Source of the DNA: Kribbella antibiotica
GTDB lineage: Bacteria > Actinomycetota > Actinomycetes > Propionibacteriales > Kribbellaceae
Direction of reading: 5' to 3'
Length of the DNA stretch: 49,130 bases
Assembly (NCBI RefSeq): GCF_004349055.1
Contig: NZ_SMKX01000055.1
Span: 1 to 49,130, forward strand
Below, in pieces: positions 16,846 through 25,089 of the stretch. Position 1 is the stretch's first letter. Every line of letters begins with the position of its first letter. Position numbers and translations under genes: made by a program. The notes beneath the pieces are model-generated. The model was not told the DNA's origin and searched no databases. It saw only the letters and a list, made by a program, of their open reading frames with translations.

Positions 16846-17287
16846 GCCGGCCGAACTTGCGGAACTGCGTCAGGAAACCGAAGCGGAGCTCAAGGAGGAC
16901 GAGCAGCAGGGCGAAGACGGCGAAGCTGCCGTAACTGTAGAGCGGGTAGCTGTAGCTGCGGCTGAAGTCGGCGGCTTGCATGCGATCCGGCTTCGCCGGG
17001 TCGTAGAGGACCTCGATCGGCTTGTCGACCTCGGCGTACCTGTACTTCGAGGTGTCCGCGATGAGGGTGTCACCGACCTGGGTTGTGTAGCGCACGCTGA
17101 TCGACGAGTCACCGCGGCGGCTCTCGTGTTTCTGCGTGACGGTGCCGGTGACAACCTCGCCGCGCTGGCGCAGCCAGTAGACGTCCGCGCTCTGCACGCA
17201 AGCAGCCACCACAAACCCGACCGCCACCACCAAGGCCAAAGCGCCCTCGATGCTCATCCGCCACTTGCGTGGCTTCACCTCCGTCAC
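16838..17287 (-). CDS. DUF3592 membrane protein (second of three)
   Basis: A 149-residue paralogue of its neighbours: membrane helix (GALALVVAVGFVVAACV), DUF3592 core (GEVVTGTVTQKHE, SISVRYTTQVGD, IEVLYDPAKPDRMQ), and a C-terminal helix (SFAVFALLLVLLELR). I set the start at GTG 17287, which overlaps the stop of the upstream gene as GTGA. A longer open frame exists upstream but lies within that gene. It ends overlapping the next DUF3592 gene. Confidence 0.82.
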   Translation of the reverse strand: MTEVKPRKWRMSIEGALALVVAVGFVVAACVQSADVYWLRQRGEVVTGTVTQKHESRRGDSSISVRYTTQVGDTLIADTSKYRYAEVDKPIEVLYDPAKPDRMQAADFSRSYSYPLYSYGSFAVFALLLVLLELRFGFLTQFRKFGRHE

Positions 17288-17754
17288 AGCCGGTACGACG
17301 CGCGCCCAGCCCGATCGGATCCCGTTGCACGGCGTCCGCACCGGCGATTGATCGGGGGAAGGAAGAAAAGCGGTAGCAGGAGGAAAGCGGCGCCGACAGC
17401 GCCGAGGATCGCGAACGGGTCGTCGGCGGGACGGATCTGAGTGGGGTTCTCCCGGTCGTAGACGATCTCTACAGACTCGCCGGCCGCGGTCGACCGCCAC
17501 AGACCCGCGCCAGTCTCAACTCGCTCGCCGGCTCGCGTGACGAAGGCGACGGCGGATGTCCTGGTCTCCATTGCCGTCGCGGTGGCGTGTTCGCCCCGCA
17601 CCTCCAGGGCAACAGCGTTCCACAGCAGGATCGAGCCCACCACGACGAGCATCCCGGCCAGGACGACGCCGACGAAACGCATGACCCAGGGAGGCAGGTC
17701 GGGGTGCAGCTTGAACGAGTGCCGCTCAAGATTCGGGTCCAGGTTGTCGTTCAC
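17284..17754 (-). CDS. DUF3592 membrane protein (first of three)
   Basis: A 156-residue protein with an N-terminal soluble stretch, a membrane helix (FVGVVLAGMLVVVGSILLW), the DUF3592 core (EHATATAMETRTS, then AFVTRAGERVE and VEIVYDRENPTQIRP) and a second helix (ILGAVGAAFLLLPLFFL). The C-terminal tail (about 20 residues, arginine-rich) is not shared with its paralogues. The gene begins 26 bases after the xylulokinase stop on the same strand, so it may be read through from the polyol operon. Confidence 0.82.
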   Translation of the reverse strand: MNDNLDPNLERHSFKLHPDLPPWVMRFVGVVLAGMLVVVGSILLWNAVALEVRGEHATATAMETRTSAVAFVTRAGERVETGAGLWRSTAAGESVEIVYDRENPTQIRPADDPFAILGAVGAAFLLLPLFFLPPINRRCGRRATGSDRAGRASYRL

Positions 17755-17780
17755 GGCACTTGGACGGCTACCGATCCGGA

Positions 17781-19220
17781 TCAGCTCCCGTTGTACGGCG
17801 CGGAGAGCAGCGGGCGGGTGCTGTTGAGGACTTGGGCGTAGTTGGCGCGGATCTGGGTGGCGTCCACCGTGAGAGCCGGCTCGGGCTTGCCGACGGGGAC
17901 GTTCCAGGTGGGGAGGTCACCGGTGAGGGCCCAGGCGGCTTGGCGGGCTGCGCCGAGCGCAACGTATTCGGCCGGCTCGGGCAGGACGACTTCGGCGCCG
18001 AGGAGAGCCGGAGCGAGGGCCTGGACGGAACGTGACTTGGCACCGCCGCCGAGCAGGAGAAGGCGGTTGACGGGGATGCCCTGGGCACGGAGCGCGTCGA
18101 CCGCGTCGGCCAGACCGCAGAGGAGTCCTTCGACCGCGGCGCGCGCCATGATGGCGGGCTGGGCGGTGGCTCGGGTGAGGCCGTAGACGAGGCCGGTGGA
18201 GTGCGGGAGGTCAGGCGTGCGTTCGCCGTCGAGGAACGGCAGCAGGACGAGCCCCTGGCTGCCGGGTGCCGACAACACCGCCTCGTCGAACTCGGGCAGG
18301 GTCATCCCGAGCAGTTGCGCGGTCGCCGACATCACGCGGGCGGCGTTCAACGTGCAGACGAGCGGCAGATATTCGCCGGTCGCGTCCGCGAAACCGGCCA
18401 CGAAACCTGAAGCGTCGGCGGTCGCGTGCGCGGAACGAGCGAACGCCGTACCGCTGGTTCCGAGCGAGATCGCGACATCGCCGACCTGGAGGTCGAGACC
18501 GAGCGCGGCCGCTGCGTTGTCCCCGGTCCCCGCAGCCAGCACGGCACCGGCCGCCGTACGGCCGACGATCTCCGCCGGACCGGCCACCCGCGGAAGCTTG
18601 AGCGAGCGCCCGAACGCCCGCTCAACCAGATCCTCGCGATAACTGTTCGTGGCCGGCGACCACCATCCAGTCCCGGACGCATCACCGCGATCAGTAGTGA
18701 TGCCCTCGATCCCGGATCGATCGGCGGCGAGCTGGTGCGTCATCCAGTCGTGCGGCAGTACGACGGCCGCCGCCCGCTCGACCGCATCCCGTCGTACCGG
18801 GTCGCTCGCGGCGGTGTCGCGCATCCAGCGAAGCTTGGTGACGGTGAAGGAGGGCACCGGCATCGACCCGACTGCCTCGGCCCACGCCTCCGGTCCACCG
18901 AGTTCAGCGATCAGTTCAGTGGTGGCGTCGGCGGAGCTGGTGTCGTTCCACAGCACTGCCGGGTGGACGACTGAGCCGGTCTCGTCGAGCAGGACCATGC
19001 CGTGCTGCTGACCGCCGATGGCGATCGCCTCGACGCCGTCGAGCAGGCCGGCCGACGCGGTCTCCCACGCCTTCCACCACTCCTGCGGATCGACCTGGGT
19101 GCCGTCCGGATGCGGCGCCCGGCCTTCGCGCAGGACCGCGCCGGTCTCGGCATCGCAGACGACCACCTTGGTCGCCTGGGTGGAACAGTCCACTCCGGCA
19201 ACCAGTCTCGGCTCGCTCAT
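17781..19220 (-). CDS. xylB: Xylulokinase (FGGY family)
   Basis: A 479-residue sugar kinase converting D-xylulose to D-xylulose 5-phosphate. FGGY hallmarks are GVDCSTQATKVVV (N-terminal phosphate loop), GGQQHGMVLLD (substrate region typical of xylulokinase), VAISLGTSGTAF and a LLLGGGAKS motif in the C-terminal lobe. Length fits XylB. A GGGAG sequence lies at good spacing before the ATG. The gene follows the polyol dehydrogenase by 133 bases that hold a perfect 24-base palindrome. With the dehydrogenase it forms a two-step route from D-arabinitol to the pentose phosphate pathway. Confidence 0.92.
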   Translation of the reverse strand: MSEPRLVAGVDCSTQATKVVVCDAETGAVLREGRAPHPDGTQVDPQEWWKAWETASAGLLDGVEAIAIGGQQHGMVLLDETGSVVHPAVLWNDTSSADATTELIAELGGPEAWAEAVGSMPVPSFTVTKLRWMRDTAASDPVRRDAVERAAAVVLPHDWMTHQLAADRSGIEGITTDRGDASGTGWWSPATNSYREDLVERAFGRSLKLPRVAGPAEIVGRTAAGAVLAAGTGDNAAAALGLDLQVGDVAISLGTSGTAFARSAHATADASGFVAGFADATGEYLPLVCTLNAARVMSATAQLLGMTLPEFDEAVLSAPGSQGLVLLPFLDGERTPDLPHSTGLVYGLTRATAQPAIMARAAVEGLLCGLADAVDALRAQGIPVNRLLLLGGGAKSRSVQALAPALLGAEVVLPEPAEYVALGAARQAAWALTGDLPTWNVPVGKPEPALTVDATQIRANYAQVLNSTRPLLSAPYNGS

Positions 19221-19281
19221 TCAGGCTCCCTGATCTCGATGGCGGACCGCCCCCACTCACTAACCTCCACCGAGCAAGCCC

Positions 19282-19305
19282 CCGCACGCTCAGCTGAGCG
19301 TGCGG
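19282..19305. repeat. Perfect 24-base palindrome between dehydrogenase and xylulokinase genes
   Basis: The half CCGCACGCTCAG is followed directly by its exact reverse complement. In RNA this is a strong stem with almost no loop. It sits 48 bases after the dehydrogenase stop and 61 before the xylulokinase start, with no T-run after it on the coding strand. It may be a processing or stability element, or a weak terminator that lowers xylB expression. It could also be a protein-binding site. Confidence 0.7.
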
Positions 19306-19353
19306 CAGGGTCCTCAAGACGACTTGGTGAGTGTTGGCGGTCCGGGCTCCACC

Positions 19354-20820
19354 CTAAAGCGATTCGACCGTCCGCCGCGCGCCGATCTCGTGGAGCGACT
19401 GCAGCGCCGCGGTGTACTGAGCGACAAACCGCTCGTCCGCAGCCAGATCTCCGAACAGATCCGGGTCCGAGATGAACGCGAGCGGATCGGATCGGTTGAG
19501 TTGCGCCCGCTCGACCAGCTTGTCGCGCAGGCGGTCGACAACCTCGATCGGCGCCCCCTGCTCGTCGACACCTTCGGCGTACCGGGCCCACGACGCGACG
19601 ACGAGCGCCGACCGCTTGATCTCGCGGCCGGCCGCGAGCTGCTCCCGGATCACCGGCACCAGCCACTTCGGAATCCGGTCCGAGCTCTCCGCACACAACC
19701 GCGCCAGCGTGTCCTTGACCTCCGGGTTCGCGAACCGCTCGATCAGCTGATGCCGATACCGATCCAGGTCGACCCCGGGCACCGGCGGCAGCGTCGGCGA
19801 CCCCTCGTCGGTCATGTAACCGAGGAGGAAGTCGATGAACAGCTTGTCCTGGCTCACCTCGTGCGCATACCGGTAGCCGGACAGATACCCCAGGTAACAC
19901 AAGGCCTGATGCGACGCGTTCAGCAACCGCAGCTTCATCAACTCGTACGGCTCGACATCGTCGACGATCTGAACGCCGACCTCTTCGTACGCCGGTCGCT
20001 CACCCCCGAAGTCGTCTTCGAGCACCCACTGCGTGAACGGCTCGCACACCACCGGCCAGCCGTCCTCAACTCCGAAAGTCGAGGAAAGCGCCGAGCGATC
20101 ACCGTCAGTGGTGACCGGGGTGATCCGGTCGACCATGCAGTTCGGGAACCGCACCTCATTCTCCAAGTGCGAGGCCAGGTCGGCATCCTTCAATCGCGCG
20201 AAGGCCGCGAGCATCTTCTTAGCCACATGCCCATTGCCCGGGATGTTGTCGCAGGACATCACCGTGAACGGCGGAATCCCGGCCGCCCGTCGCCGGGCCA
20301 GCGCCTCGACCACGAACCCGAACGCGCTCCCCGGCGTCGCACCCGGTTCGAGATCAGCGGCCAGCCCGGCGTCGGACGTGTCCAGCTCCCCCGTCACCTG
20401 GTTCACGTGGTACCCACCCTCGGTGATCGTCAGCGAGACGATCCGGGTCGCGGGGTCGACCAACCGCTCGAGGACCGCTTCAGCTGAGTCCGGCGCGAAC
20501 AGGTAGTCCACGATCGAGCCGATCACCCGCGGCTCGAGAGTCCCGTCCGGATGCTTGATCACCAGCGTGTACAGGTGATCCTGCGCGGACAGTACGTCGG
20601 CCATCCGCTTGTCGTGCGGCAGCACGCCGACCCCGACAATGCCCCAGTCGAGGGCCTTCCCGTCATTCATCAGCGAGTCGAGATACATCGCCTGGTGCGC
20701 CCGGTGGAAGCCACCGACCCCGAAGTGCACGATGCCCGGTGATACCGCCGTACGGTCATAAGCCGGTACGGCGATGTCGTTGCCGAGGGCACTCAACGCG
20801 GCAGTGTTCAGCTGGGTCAC
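19354..20820 (-). CDS. Polyol 2/4-dehydrogenase (PSLDR family: D-arabinitol/mannitol dehydrogenase)
   Basis: A 488-residue NAD-dependent long-chain polyol dehydrogenase. The N-terminal nucleotide-binding start is GIVHFGVGGFHRAHQAMYLD, and the catalytic signature KLRLLNASH has lysine, asparagine and histidine at the +0/+5/+8 spacing of Pseudomonas mannitol 2-dehydrogenase. The family oxidises D-mannitol to fructose, D-arabinitol to D-xylulose, or D-sorbitol. The neighbouring xylulokinase, and no fructokinase in view, favours D-arabinitol. The start is GTG at 20820, overlapping the permease stop (GTGA). The longer open frame upstream is only the antisense or other frame of the permease gene. 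Confidence 0.9.
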   Translation of the reverse strand: MTQLNTAALSALGNDIAVPAYDRTAVSPGIVHFGVGGFHRAHQAMYLDSLMNDGKALDWGIVGVGVLPHDKRMADVLSAQDHLYTLVIKHPDGTLEPRVIGSIVDYLFAPDSAEAVLERLVDPATRIVSLTITEGGYHVNQVTGELDTSDAGLAADLEPGATPGSAFGFVVEALARRRAAGIPPFTVMSCDNIPGNGHVAKKMLAAFARLKDADLASHLENEVRFPNCMVDRITPVTTDGDRSALSSTFGVEDGWPVVCEPFTQWVLEDDFGGERPAYEEVGVQIVDDVEPYELMKLRLLNASHQALCYLGYLSGYRYAHEVSQDKLFIDFLLGYMTDEGSPTLPPVPGVDLDRYRHQLIERFANPEVKDTLARLCAESSDRIPKWLVPVIREQLAAGREIKRSALVVASWARYAEGVDEQGAPIEVVDRLRDKLVERAQLNRSDPLAFISDPDLFGDLAADERFVAQYTAALQSLHEIGARRTVESL

Positions 20821-21662
20821 TTGACCGCTCCCAGCGACAGACCCTGGACGAGCTTGTCCTGGGCCGCGAAGCCGGCGATGAGCACGGGCAGCGAGACCAC
20901 GATCGACGCGGCACACACCTTGGCGAGGAACAATCCTTGGCTGGTCACGAACCCAGTCAAGAACACCGGCGCCGTCTGCGCCACTGTGCCGGTCAGCACT
21001 CGGGCGAACAGCAACTCGTTCCAGCTGAAGATGAAACAGATCAGCGCGGCGGAGGCGATTCCCGGAGTGACCACCGGCGCGACCACGGATCGCAAGGTCC
21101 TGGTGATCGAGGCACCGTCGACAGACGCGGCCTCGAGGATCTCGACCGGGACCTCGGACAGGAAGCTGCGCAGCATCCAGACCGCGATCGGCAGGTTCAT
21201 CGACGTGTAGAGAATGATCAGCAACCAGATGTTGTCCAGGAAGTTCACCGACTGGGCGAAGAGGTAGATCGGGAGCAGCCCGGCCACCACCGGCAGCATC
21301 TTCGTGGACAGGAAGAAGAACAGGACGTCGGTCCACTTCTTCACCGGCCGGATCGACAGCGCGTACGCCGCCGGGAACGCCAGCAGGATCACCAACGCCG
21401 TGGACAGCACACTCGCCGTCAACGAGTTCGCCAGCGACGGCCAGGGGCCGGTGTCGAAGAACGCCTTGTAGCCACCGAGAGACAGCGGAGCCGCGATGTC
21501 CGGCGGGTTCTTCGCTGCGTCCTCCTCGGAGTGGAACGAGGTCAGCAGCATCCACAACACCGGCATTACGAACAGGATGCCGACGACCCAGGCGAGGCCG
21601 CTGAGGACGAACCCACCGCCCCGATTCTTCTTACCAGTAACGATTGTCACCCCGCTGCTCAT
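20817..21662 (-). CDS. ABC transporter permease, polyol/sugar type (MalG-like)
   Basis: A 281-residue inner-membrane permease with six hydrophobic segments and the EAA loop (EILEAASVDGASITRTLRSV), which docks the ATPase. It pairs with the permease gene just upstream. Start at ATG 21662 overlaps that gene's stop (ATGA). No ATPase gene is present in the operon, so energy probably comes from a shared MsiK-type ATPase encoded elsewhere, as is known for many actinobacterial sugar transporters. Confidence 0.9.
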   Translation of the reverse strand: MSSGVTIVTGKKNRGGGFVLSGLAWVVGILFVMPVLWMLLTSFHSEEDAAKNPPDIAAPLSLGGYKAFFDTGPWPSLANSLTASVLSTALVILLAFPAAYALSIRPVKKWTDVLFFFLSTKMLPVVAGLLPIYLFAQSVNFLDNIWLLIILYTSMNLPIAVWMLRSFLSEVPVEILEAASVDGASITRTLRSVVAPVVTPGIASAALICFIFSWNELLFARVLTGTVAQTAPVFLTGFVTSQGLFLAKVCAASIVVSLPVLIAGFAAQDKLVQGLSLGAVK

Positions 21663-22609
21663 TTGCCGCTCTCCTCTCGGAACAAGGTGGACACGGACCG
21701 GAGTGCGAAGGTCGCGATCGCGATCGTGCCGATCACCACGATGACGCCGGCCGCGGAAGCGCGTCCGTAGTCGTGAGCGGTGTAGAAGGTCTGGTAGATC
21801 GTGTACGGAAGGTTCGCCGTACCGAGTCCGCCGGACGTGATCGTGAAGACCGCATCGAAGTTCTGCACCACGTAGATCGAGCCGAGCAGCGCGGACAGTT
21901 CCAAGTACTGCCGAAGATGCGGCAGCGTCATGTAGCGGAAGATCTCCCACTGGTTGGCGCCGTCGATCCCGGCGGCCTCGATCACGTCGAGCGGCCGGCT
22001 CTGCAGCCCGGCCAGCAGGATCAGCATCATGAACGGCGTCCACTGCCAGACCAGCGCGAAGATGATCGACCACAACGGCTGGTTACTGATCCAGTCCGGC
22101 TGCGGCGCGTTCTCACCGAAGATCCACTTCAGCACCCCGTTGAACAGCCCGTACGACGGGTTGTACAGCGCGTGCTTCCAGAGCAGTGCGGCCGCCACCG
22201 GTACGACGAGGAACGGCGTGATCATCATCGTCCGCACCGCACCCCGGCCGCGGAACTTGCGGTCGAGCAACAGCGCGATTCCCAGCCCCAGCAGCAGACT
22301 GATCAGTACGACGCCTGCCGTGAGGAGGATCGTCACCCAGATGGCATGCCGGGTGTTGGCATCGGTGAGCACCCGACGGAAGTTGTCGATCCCGGCGAAC
22401 CCGCGCTCGTCGGGGTAGTAGGCGTTCCAGTCCATGAAGGACGTGAACAGCGTGACCAGGAACGGCAGCTGGGTCACGACAATCATGAAGATCAGCGCGG
22501 GCAGCAGCGGCGCCCGCCGCGCCCAGTCACCGGTCTTACGCATGAACGACCCGGTTTGCGTCCCGGAGTGCTTCGGCTTCGACGGCGCATCTTTCGTGTC
22601 AACAGACAT
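21659..22609 (-). CDS. ABC transporter permease, polyol/sugar type (MalF-like)
   Basis: A 316-residue permease. A cytoplasmic N-terminal tail of about 30 residues, then six membrane segments, with the EAA motif VIEAAGIDGANQWEIFRYMT. It is the usual partner of the downstream MalG-like permease. The gene starts 12 bases after the binding-protein stop and is clearly in the same operon. Confidence 0.92.
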   Translation of the reverse strand: MSVDTKDAPSKPKHSGTQTGSFMRKTGDWARRAPLLPALIFMIVVTQLPFLVTLFTSFMDWNAYYPDERGFAGIDNFRRVLTDANTRHAIWVTILLTAGVVLISLLLGLGIALLLDRKFRGRGAVRTMMITPFLVVPVAAALLWKHALYNPSYGLFNGVLKWIFGENAPQPDWISNQPLWSIIFALVWQWTPFMMLILLAGLQSRPLDVIEAAGIDGANQWEIFRYMTLPHLRQYLELSALLGSIYVVQNFDAVFTITSGGLGTANLPYTIYQTFYTAHDYGRASAAGVIVVIGTIAIATFALRSVSTLFREESGK

Positions 22610-22621
22610 GGCTCACTCCCC

Positions 22622-23986
22622 TCACTTCGCCGCGCGCGAGCGATACCGCTCGGCGACGTCGTCGGCGAGCACTTGCCCGCGTTTCAGCGCTTCGTCCACA
22701 GTCATCCGCCCCGCGATCGCCGAGCTCACGTCCTGGCTGACCTGGGTGCCGAGATCCGGGAACTCCGGGATGTCGACGAACTGGATCCCGATCGCCGGCC
22801 GCGGCTGCGTGCCCGGATTCTTCGGATCGGCCGTCTCGATGGCCGCCTTGGTCGGCGCCGCGAAGGCCTCGGCCTCCTTCAGGTACGCCGGGTTCTCGTA
22901 CGTCGAGGCCCGCTTACCGGCCGGGACGCGGGACCAGCCGAGCTTCTCGCCGACCAGCTGCTCGTACTCTTTGCTGGAGGCCCACGAGATGAACTTCCAG
23001 GCGTTGTCCTGCTTCTTGCTGGCCTGCTGGATGCTCCACGACCACGCGTACAGCCAACCCGAGCTGTCGGTCGCCTTCACCGGCGCCGGGGCGTAGCCGA
23101 TCTTTCCCTTGACGGGTGAGTTCGGCGCCTCCAGCGATCCGGCGGCCGACGTCGCGTCGTACCACATGGCGACGTTGCCCTGGATGAGGTTGTTGAGGCA
23201 CTCGGTGAAGCCAGCCTGCGGCGCACCGCGCTCGCCGTGCGCGCGGACCAGGTCGACGTAGAACTTGGTCGCCGCGGTGAACTCGGGCGAGTTCACCTGC
23301 GCCTGCCAGTCCTTCGTGAACCAGGTGCCGCCGAAGGTGTTCACCACGGTCGTGAGCGGCGCGAAGATCTGACCCCAACCGGGCTGACCGCGCAGGCAGA
23401 TGCCGCGCATGTCGGGCTGGGCGTTGTCGACCTTGGCCGCGATGTCCGCGACCTCGTCCCAGGTCGGCTTGGCGGGCATCGTGACGCCCTTCGCCTCGAG
23501 CACGTCCTTGCGGTACATCAGGAATGACGACTCGCCGTAGAAGGGTTCGCCGTACACCTTGCCATCCTCACCGGACAGCGACTCGGTCATCGACTTCAGG
23601 ATGTCGTCCTGGTCGAACTTCGGGTCCTTCGCGATGTGGTCGGACAGCGGCGCGATCCACTTGCTCTTGGCGTAGATCGGGATCTCGAAGTTGCTCAGCG
23701 TCGCCACGTCGTACTGACCGGCCTGGCTGGAGAACTCCTGACTGATCTTGTCCCGGACGTCGTTCTCCGGCAGCACCGTGAAGTTCACGTTGATGCCGGT
23801 CTCTTTGGTGAAGTTGTCCGCCGTCAGCTGTTGCAGATCGACCATCTGCGGGTTGTTCACCATCAGCACGTTGATGCTGTCGGCGCCACCACCACCGGCG
23901 CCACCGCCCCAGCCGGCACAACCGCTGACCGCACTCACCAGAAGTGCGACACCAATCGCTCCGACACGTTGTCCCTGTCTCGGCAC
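22622..23986 (-). CDS. Polyol ABC transporter substrate-binding lipoprotein
   Basis: About 454 residues. The N-terminus has a basic stretch (PRQGQR), a hydrophobic core and a lipobox ending VSGC, so the mature protein is lipid-anchored outside the membrane. The body is a family 1 solute-binding protein: ADNFTKETGINVNFTVLPEN, WDEVADIAAK, and GNVAMWYDATS are typical of sorbitol/mannitol binding proteins (SmoE/MtlE type). I prefer GTG 23986 as start because GAGGGAG lies six bases upstream. ATG 24001, in the same frame and five codons earlier, has no visible ribosome site and abuts an operator palindrome. Confidence 0.9.
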   Translation of the reverse strand: MPRQGQRVGAIGVALLVSAVSGCAGWGGGAGGGGADSINVLMVNNPQMVDLQQLTADNFTKETGINVNFTVLPENDVRDKISQEFSSQAGQYDVATLSNFEIPIYAKSKWIAPLSDHIAKDPKFDQDDILKSMTESLSGEDGKVYGEPFYGESSFLMYRKDVLEAKGVTMPAKPTWDEVADIAAKVDNAQPDMRGICLRGQPGWGQIFAPLTTVVNTFGGTWFTKDWQAQVNSPEFTAATKFYVDLVRAHGERGAPQAGFTECLNNLIQGNVAMWYDATSAAGSLEAPNSPVKGKIGYAPAPVKATDSSGWLYAWSWSIQQASKKQDNAWKFISWASSKEYEQLVGEKLGWSRVPAGKRASTYENPAYLKEAEAFAAPTKAAIETADPKNPGTQPRPAIGIQFVDIPEFPDLGTQVSQDVSSAIAGRMTVDEALKRGQVLADDVAERYRSRAAK

Positions 23987-24004
23987 GAGCCACTCCCTCA
24001 TCGC

Positions 24005-24018
24005 TGCTCATTTGAGCA
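24005..24018. promoter_or_regulatory. Operator palindrome 1 of the polyol operon
   Basis: TGCTCATTTGAGCA: two perfect 6-base half-sites (TGCTCA/TGAGCA) around TT. It lies just before the binding-protein gene. Its relative at 24098-24109 lies before the regulator gene. The likely binder is the SorC-family regulator. Confidence 0.7.
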
Positions 24019-24056
24019 AGCTTCCGCTCACTGCCCCGAGTGAAGCGGAATGGGGG

Positions 24057-24084
24057 TTGACCTGTCAAGAGTCTGTGCAACACT
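24057..24084 (+). promoter_or_regulatory. Probable promoter of the SorC regulator, overlapping a divergent -35
   Basis: TTGACC (24057-24062) is a good -35; AACACT near 24079-24084 is a weak -10 with 16-base spacing. TTGACCTGTCAA is itself palindromic, so the reverse strand reads TTGACAGG and offers a -35 for the divergent transport operon over the same bases. Overlapping -35 boxes would make the two promoters compete. Confidence 0.45.
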
Positions 24085-24097
24085 GGTGCGCAGCTCC

Positions 24098-24109
24098 GCT
24101 CATATGAGC
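24098..24109. promoter_or_regulatory. Operator palindrome 2 of the polyol operon
   Basis: GCTCATATGAGC is a perfect 12-base palindrome sharing the GCTCAT/TGAGC half-sites with 24005-24018, 93 bases away start to start. It sits just upstream of the regulator's ribosome binding site (GGGAGG), so bound repressor would block regulator expression; together the two could hold a loop. Confidence 0.7.
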
Positions 24110-24129
24110 AGACGGTTTCGGGAGGTGTG

Positions 24130-25083
24130 ATGGAACCCATCGCGGGGGGACCGGCCCAGCTGGTGCTGACGGCGTCGATCGCGCGCCGGTACTACGTCGA
24201 CGGCCGGTCGAAGGTCGAGATCGCCGACGAGTTCCGGCTCAGCCGGTTCAAGGTCGCGCGGCTGCTCGACCAGGCGCGCAGCAGTGGGCTGGTGCGGATC
24301 GAGATCAGCCATCCGGGCAACGTCGACCTCGACCTGTCCGCCCGCCTCCAGGAGACCTTCGGGTTGCGGCGCGCGATCGTCGTGGACACGCCGGAGGTCG
24401 ACCCGGCCGCACTCCGATTGCAACTGGGCAAGGCCGCGGCGGAGCTGCTCACCGAGATTGTCACGACCGACGACGTACTGGGGCTGGCCTGGGCGCGCGC
24501 CGTCACGGCGATGACCGACCAGCTCACCTCACTCGCTCGCGTGCCGGTCGTGCAGCTCACCGGTGCACTCAGCCGACCAGACGTCGAGGCGAACTCGGTC
24601 GAGCTCGTGCGACACACCGCCCGGCTGTCCGGTGGACCGGCATACCTGTTCTATGCACCCCTCGTCGTACCGGAGGCAACGACCGCGCGTGCCCTGCGGC
24701 AGCAGCCCGAGGTCGCCGAGGCGATCGGGCATTTCGACTCCGTCACCAAAGCCGTTGTGGGGCTGGGCTCATGGGCGCCCGGCCAATCCACCCTGTACGA
24801 CGCCATGGACGAGAACGCGTGTGAGCAGCTGCAGAGACGTGGTGTCGTGGCGGACATCTCCGGAGTGTTCGTGGATGCGAAGGGCGTCCCGGTGCAGAGC
24901 AAGGTGACTGATCGGGTGATCGCGATCAACGCCGAGCAGATGAACGCGATCGACGAGGTGATCGCGATTCCGTACGGTCTCGGGAAGGTCGAGGCGGTGC
25001 GGGCCGCGGTGCGCAGCGGGTTGGTGAACGGAATCGTTACCCACAGTCCCCTCGCACGCGCCTTGCTGGACGAGGTCACCTAG
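24130..25083 (+). CDS. SorC-family sugar/polyol-responsive transcriptional regulator
   Basis: A 317-residue regulator. The N-terminal helix-turn-helix (ARRYYVDGRSKVEIADEF, then RLSRFKVARLLDQARSSGLV) is of the SorC/CggR kind, followed by the sugar-phosphate-isomerase-like effector domain (GLAWARAVTAM, VVGLGSWAPGQST, and GVVADISGVFVDAKG). It is divergent from the polyol transport operon. ATG 24130 has GGAGG four bases upstream; GTG 24127 is too close. The effector is probably the transported polyol or a phosphorylated product. Confidence 0.92.
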   Translation: MEPIAGGPAQLVLTASIARRYYVDGRSKVEIADEFRLSRFKVARLLDQARSSGLVRIEISHPGNVDLDLSARLQETFGLRRAIVVDTPEVDPAALRLQLGKAAAELLTEIVTTDDVLGLAWARAVTAMTDQLTSLARVPVVQLTGALSRPDVEANSVELVRHTARLSGGPAYLFYAPLVVPEATTARALRQQPEVAEAIGHFDSVTKAVVGLGSWAPGQSTLYDAMDENACEQLQRRGVVADISGVFVDAKGVPVQSKVTDRVIAINAEQMNAIDEVIAIPYGLGKVEAVRAAVRSGLVNGIVTHSPLARALLDEVT

Positions 25084-25089
25084 CCCACC

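Noticed and set aside
20821..21555. A long minus-strand frame that would extend the dehydrogenase to over 700 residues
   Set aside because: The added part is another frame of the permease gene; GTG 20820 overlaps the permease stop and gives the family's normal length.
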